A stretch of DNA of 64,000 nt from CBDCYS01 sp965224215 (GTDB taxonomy: Bacteria > Acidobacteriota > Terriglobia > Bryobacterales > UBA6623), in the NCBI GenBank assembly GCA_965224215.1, contig CBDCYS010000059.1, positions 1 to 64,000 on the forward strand, written 5' to 3'. Shown here one piece after another: positions 62,519 through 64,000 of this stretch (positions within the stretch are counted from its first letter, which is position 1; each line of letters starts with the position of its first letter). The notes beneath the pieces are model-generated. The model did not search any database. It saw only the letters and a list, made by a program, of their open reading frames with translations, and was not told where the DNA came from. The position numbers and the translations under genes were made by a program.

Positions 62519-62938
62519 TCATCGGATCCAATGCTTTTCATGGCAACGCTCGCAGGCATCGATAATCTGGTCACCGACTTTCATGATGGCCTCGACATCG
62601 CGAGCTAGCGCAGCCTCCAGAGCTGCTTCCCCCGCATCGGCAAGCGCCTGCGAGGTCGCCAGCCAGACCTCCGAGTCCTCCGCCCTTTCGCCAATCATGA
62701 GCAGATTGCCAGATTCTGCAAGTATCACAGCATGATTCCGGACCGCGTCCCACCCGGCGTCGTCTTCGGGCACCTGCCGTGGGACGTTGAACAACGCGTT
62801 TGACGCGGGAACCATCATGGCTTGCATTAGCTGCGTGACCGTGGCAACAGGCCGCGGCACGGGTTGCTGGGTCAATGCCACGCTCACAAGGAGCAGAACG
62901 ACCGCCCCACCAAGAACTCGAACTCTGATCCGTTTCAT
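62519..62938 (-). CDS. Small secreted monohaem cytochrome c-like protein
   Basis: 139 aa from ATG 62938, with GGAG just upstream; a longer frame runs further but the signal peptide begins here (VRVLGGAVVLLLVSVALTQ). The mature part is helical (VTQLMQAMMVPASNALFNVP, AVRNHAVILAESGNLLMIGE, ALEAALARDVEAIMKVGDQI) and ends in one haem site, ACERCHEKHW. The C-terminal CxxCH after a four-helix arrangement is like class II cytochromes. It is likely periplasmic; the partner is unknown. Confidence 0.8.
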   Translation of the reverse strand: MKRIRVRVLGGAVVLLLVSVALTQQPVPRPVATVTQLMQAMMVPASNALFNVPRQVPEDDAGWDAVRNHAVILAESGNLLMIGERAEDSEVWLATSQALADAGEAALEAALARDVEAIMKVGDQIIDACERCHEKHWIR

Positions 62939-63127
62939 CTCCACTCCTCGAATTCGCCGTGGGCCAGTGTGATTCCCCACTGCTGGCGGTCGGGTAGTAA
63001 AAAGCATAACCCCTCCTCCATGCTCCGTCGCGCCGCTCCAGTTCTGATTCCGATGTGATCGGAACTGGTGTTCGTTTGCGACCAGAATACGCAACTGTGA
63101 CGGCAAGCCCTGCGCCTGCACCCGGAT

Positions 63128-63425
63128 TCATGAACTCGTGGAGAATTGGACAGGGTGCGGTACCGACTGCAATTCGGGTGGTAGCGGGAATTGGATATCC
63201 TCTTCCACCACTTCGACTTCGCGAACTGTAGAGAACCGAAATCCTGCAGGAGCGTCACTATGCGCTGTACGAGCGACTCCGGGGCTGAGGCTCCTGCACT
63301 GACAGCCACATGGCGGACACCGTCGAGCCAAGAGCGCTTGATTGCAGTCTCTTCGTCGATCAGATGGCCCGGGAGCCCTTGGCGCAGAACCCCCGAGGCT
63401 TCAGTAGCAGGACGGACTTGTCAGA
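63128..63425 (-). pseudogene. ispH: ispH (HMB-PP reductase) C-terminal fragment
   Basis: The minus strand reads LPGHLIDEETAIKRSWLDGV, RHVAVSAGASAPESLVQRIV and, after a frameshift near 63240, REVEVVEEDIQFPLPPELQ. This matches the last third of IspH (family pattern: G-V-TAGASAP-x-x-V, VEVVEEDVxFxLPxEL). The 5' two thirds, with two of the three cluster cysteines, are missing. Confidence 0.75.
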
Positions 63426-63429
63426 TGCA

Positions 63430-63728
63430 GGTGACATGAGAGGTCCTGGAAGAATTGTCAGTATAGACAATCGGCTCCGATTGGCTAGAATGTCGGGTGG
63501 ATGGGAAAGGCGATCAACTCAGCGACTGGGAAACATGGTCTACCCAATCTGCGTGGCGCAACGACGATCCTGGGAGCGTGCTCGGCTTGTGCGGATGCCA
63601 TTGAGGCCGGAAGCTTGGCCGCCGAGCCCTGCATACCGCAGGCCCGTTTCGGCCTGGCGCGCCGGAGCCCCGATCAACGGTGCTATGGAATCGGAGAGGA
63701 ATTAGCCTGAGCGCGGGACAGTGGCCCC
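63430..63728. other. Stretch with a possible 69-aa ORF at 63501-63710
   Basis: The plus-strand frame from ATG 63501 (MGKAINSATGKHGLPNLRGA...) is open to 63710, but the family is unknown and codon usage gives no clear support. Confidence 0.3.
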
Positions 63729-64000
63729 ATGATCGTGGTTGACCTTTTCGTGCAAGAAGGCTGTGTACCCGAGGAACTGCGACCGGAGCTGGCTGCCACG
63801 CTCGAGGCGGCGGGCTTGGAGGTGTTGGGTGCCGGTGCTGGACCCGTGGAATTCCACTGGACAGTGATCCCTGAAGGCTTCGGATTTCGTGGCGGACGAC
63901 CTTCGACGACATCGCTGGTGCGCTGCCGGATCCCTGACGGCTGCGACCCGGGTACCCGGGCTGATCTGCTGCGGTCGATTGGCGAAGCGTGGTGCCGCGT
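63729..64000 (+). CDS. Possible tautomerase-family protein, N-terminal part (runs off right edge)
   Basis: ATG 63729 opens MIVVDLFVQEGCVPEELRPE, continues LAATLEAAGLEVLG and VEFHWTVIPEGFGFRGGRPS, and is still open at base 64000 (about 90 codons). The beta-alpha-beta layout and the FHW.VIPEG.GFR segment suggest a tautomerase-like fold, but the N-terminal catalytic Pro is not at position 2, so the call is tentative. Confidence 0.45.
   Translation, partial: MIVVDLFVQEGCVPEELRPELAATLEAAGLEVLGAGAGPVEFHWTVIPEGFGFRGGRPSTTSLVRCRIPDGCDPGTRADLLRSIGEAWCR

Overview
The window looks like accessory, insertion-riddled DNA from a bacterium that is probably an Acidobacteriota member. Two things point there: Oar-like TonB-dependent receptors with an N-terminal carboxypeptidase-regulatory-like domain, and an alternative complex III (act) operon, set among secreted amidohydrolase, PHP, PQQ-propeller and CocE-type hydrolases. 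Base composition is mostly high in GC. This placement is inference from gene content; no rRNA or intact tRNA is present to confirm it.

Layout. 0-10 kb: a partial IS110, an AT-richer GHKL-ATPase/PD-(D/E)XK nuclease fusion gene, an intact IS1380, a secreted repeat protein, and an older IS1380 split by an IS3-type element. 10-14.5 kb: a tRNA-like fragment, malate synthase and a lipoprotein serine hydrolase. 14.8-22.3 kb: an operon for a sodium/solute symporter, small proteins and a FAD oxidoreductase, interrupted by a complete 4,395-bp Mu/Tn7-type transposon. That transposon has 5-bp target duplications and encodes a DUF6431-like protein, a DDE transposase, an ExeA-type ATPase and a Toprim primase-like protein. 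22.4-31.4 kb: a TonB receptor split by an IS4-type element whose transposase is fused to a DruA/DUF4338 domain, a PI-PLC fragment cut by a Tn5-like element that an IS3 relic cuts in turn, an intact ISNCY element, and two IS481 stubs. 31.5-39.6 kb: amidohydrolase, an IS1595 relic, a zinc-type ArsR/CDF efflux pair, a PHP-domain protein and an MBL-fold hydrolase. 40-47 kb: a second IS1380 copy in inverted orientation and several gene fragments, then a PQQ-propeller protein. 47.2-51 kb: an intact TonB receptor and a toxin-antitoxin pair. 51.5-56.9 kb: actABCD with ActB split into two polypeptides. 57-64 kb: IS256, group II intron and IS3 debris, a CocE-type hydrolase, a small cytochrome c, an ispH fragment and the start of a possible tautomerase.

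How it fits together. The host functions are outer-membrane uptake (TonB receptors), secreted hydrolases, zinc efflux, the glyoxylate bypass and a quinol-oxidising respiratory complex. At least thirteen mobile elements or recognisable fragments have broken host genes (FAD oxidoreductase, TonB receptor, PI-PLC and others) and each other. The two most unusual items are the four-gene transposon at 15055-19449, whose boundaries can be read to the base, and the DruA-transposase fusion at 25167-27398. The GHKL-nuclease gene at 1257 is a candidate defence gene.
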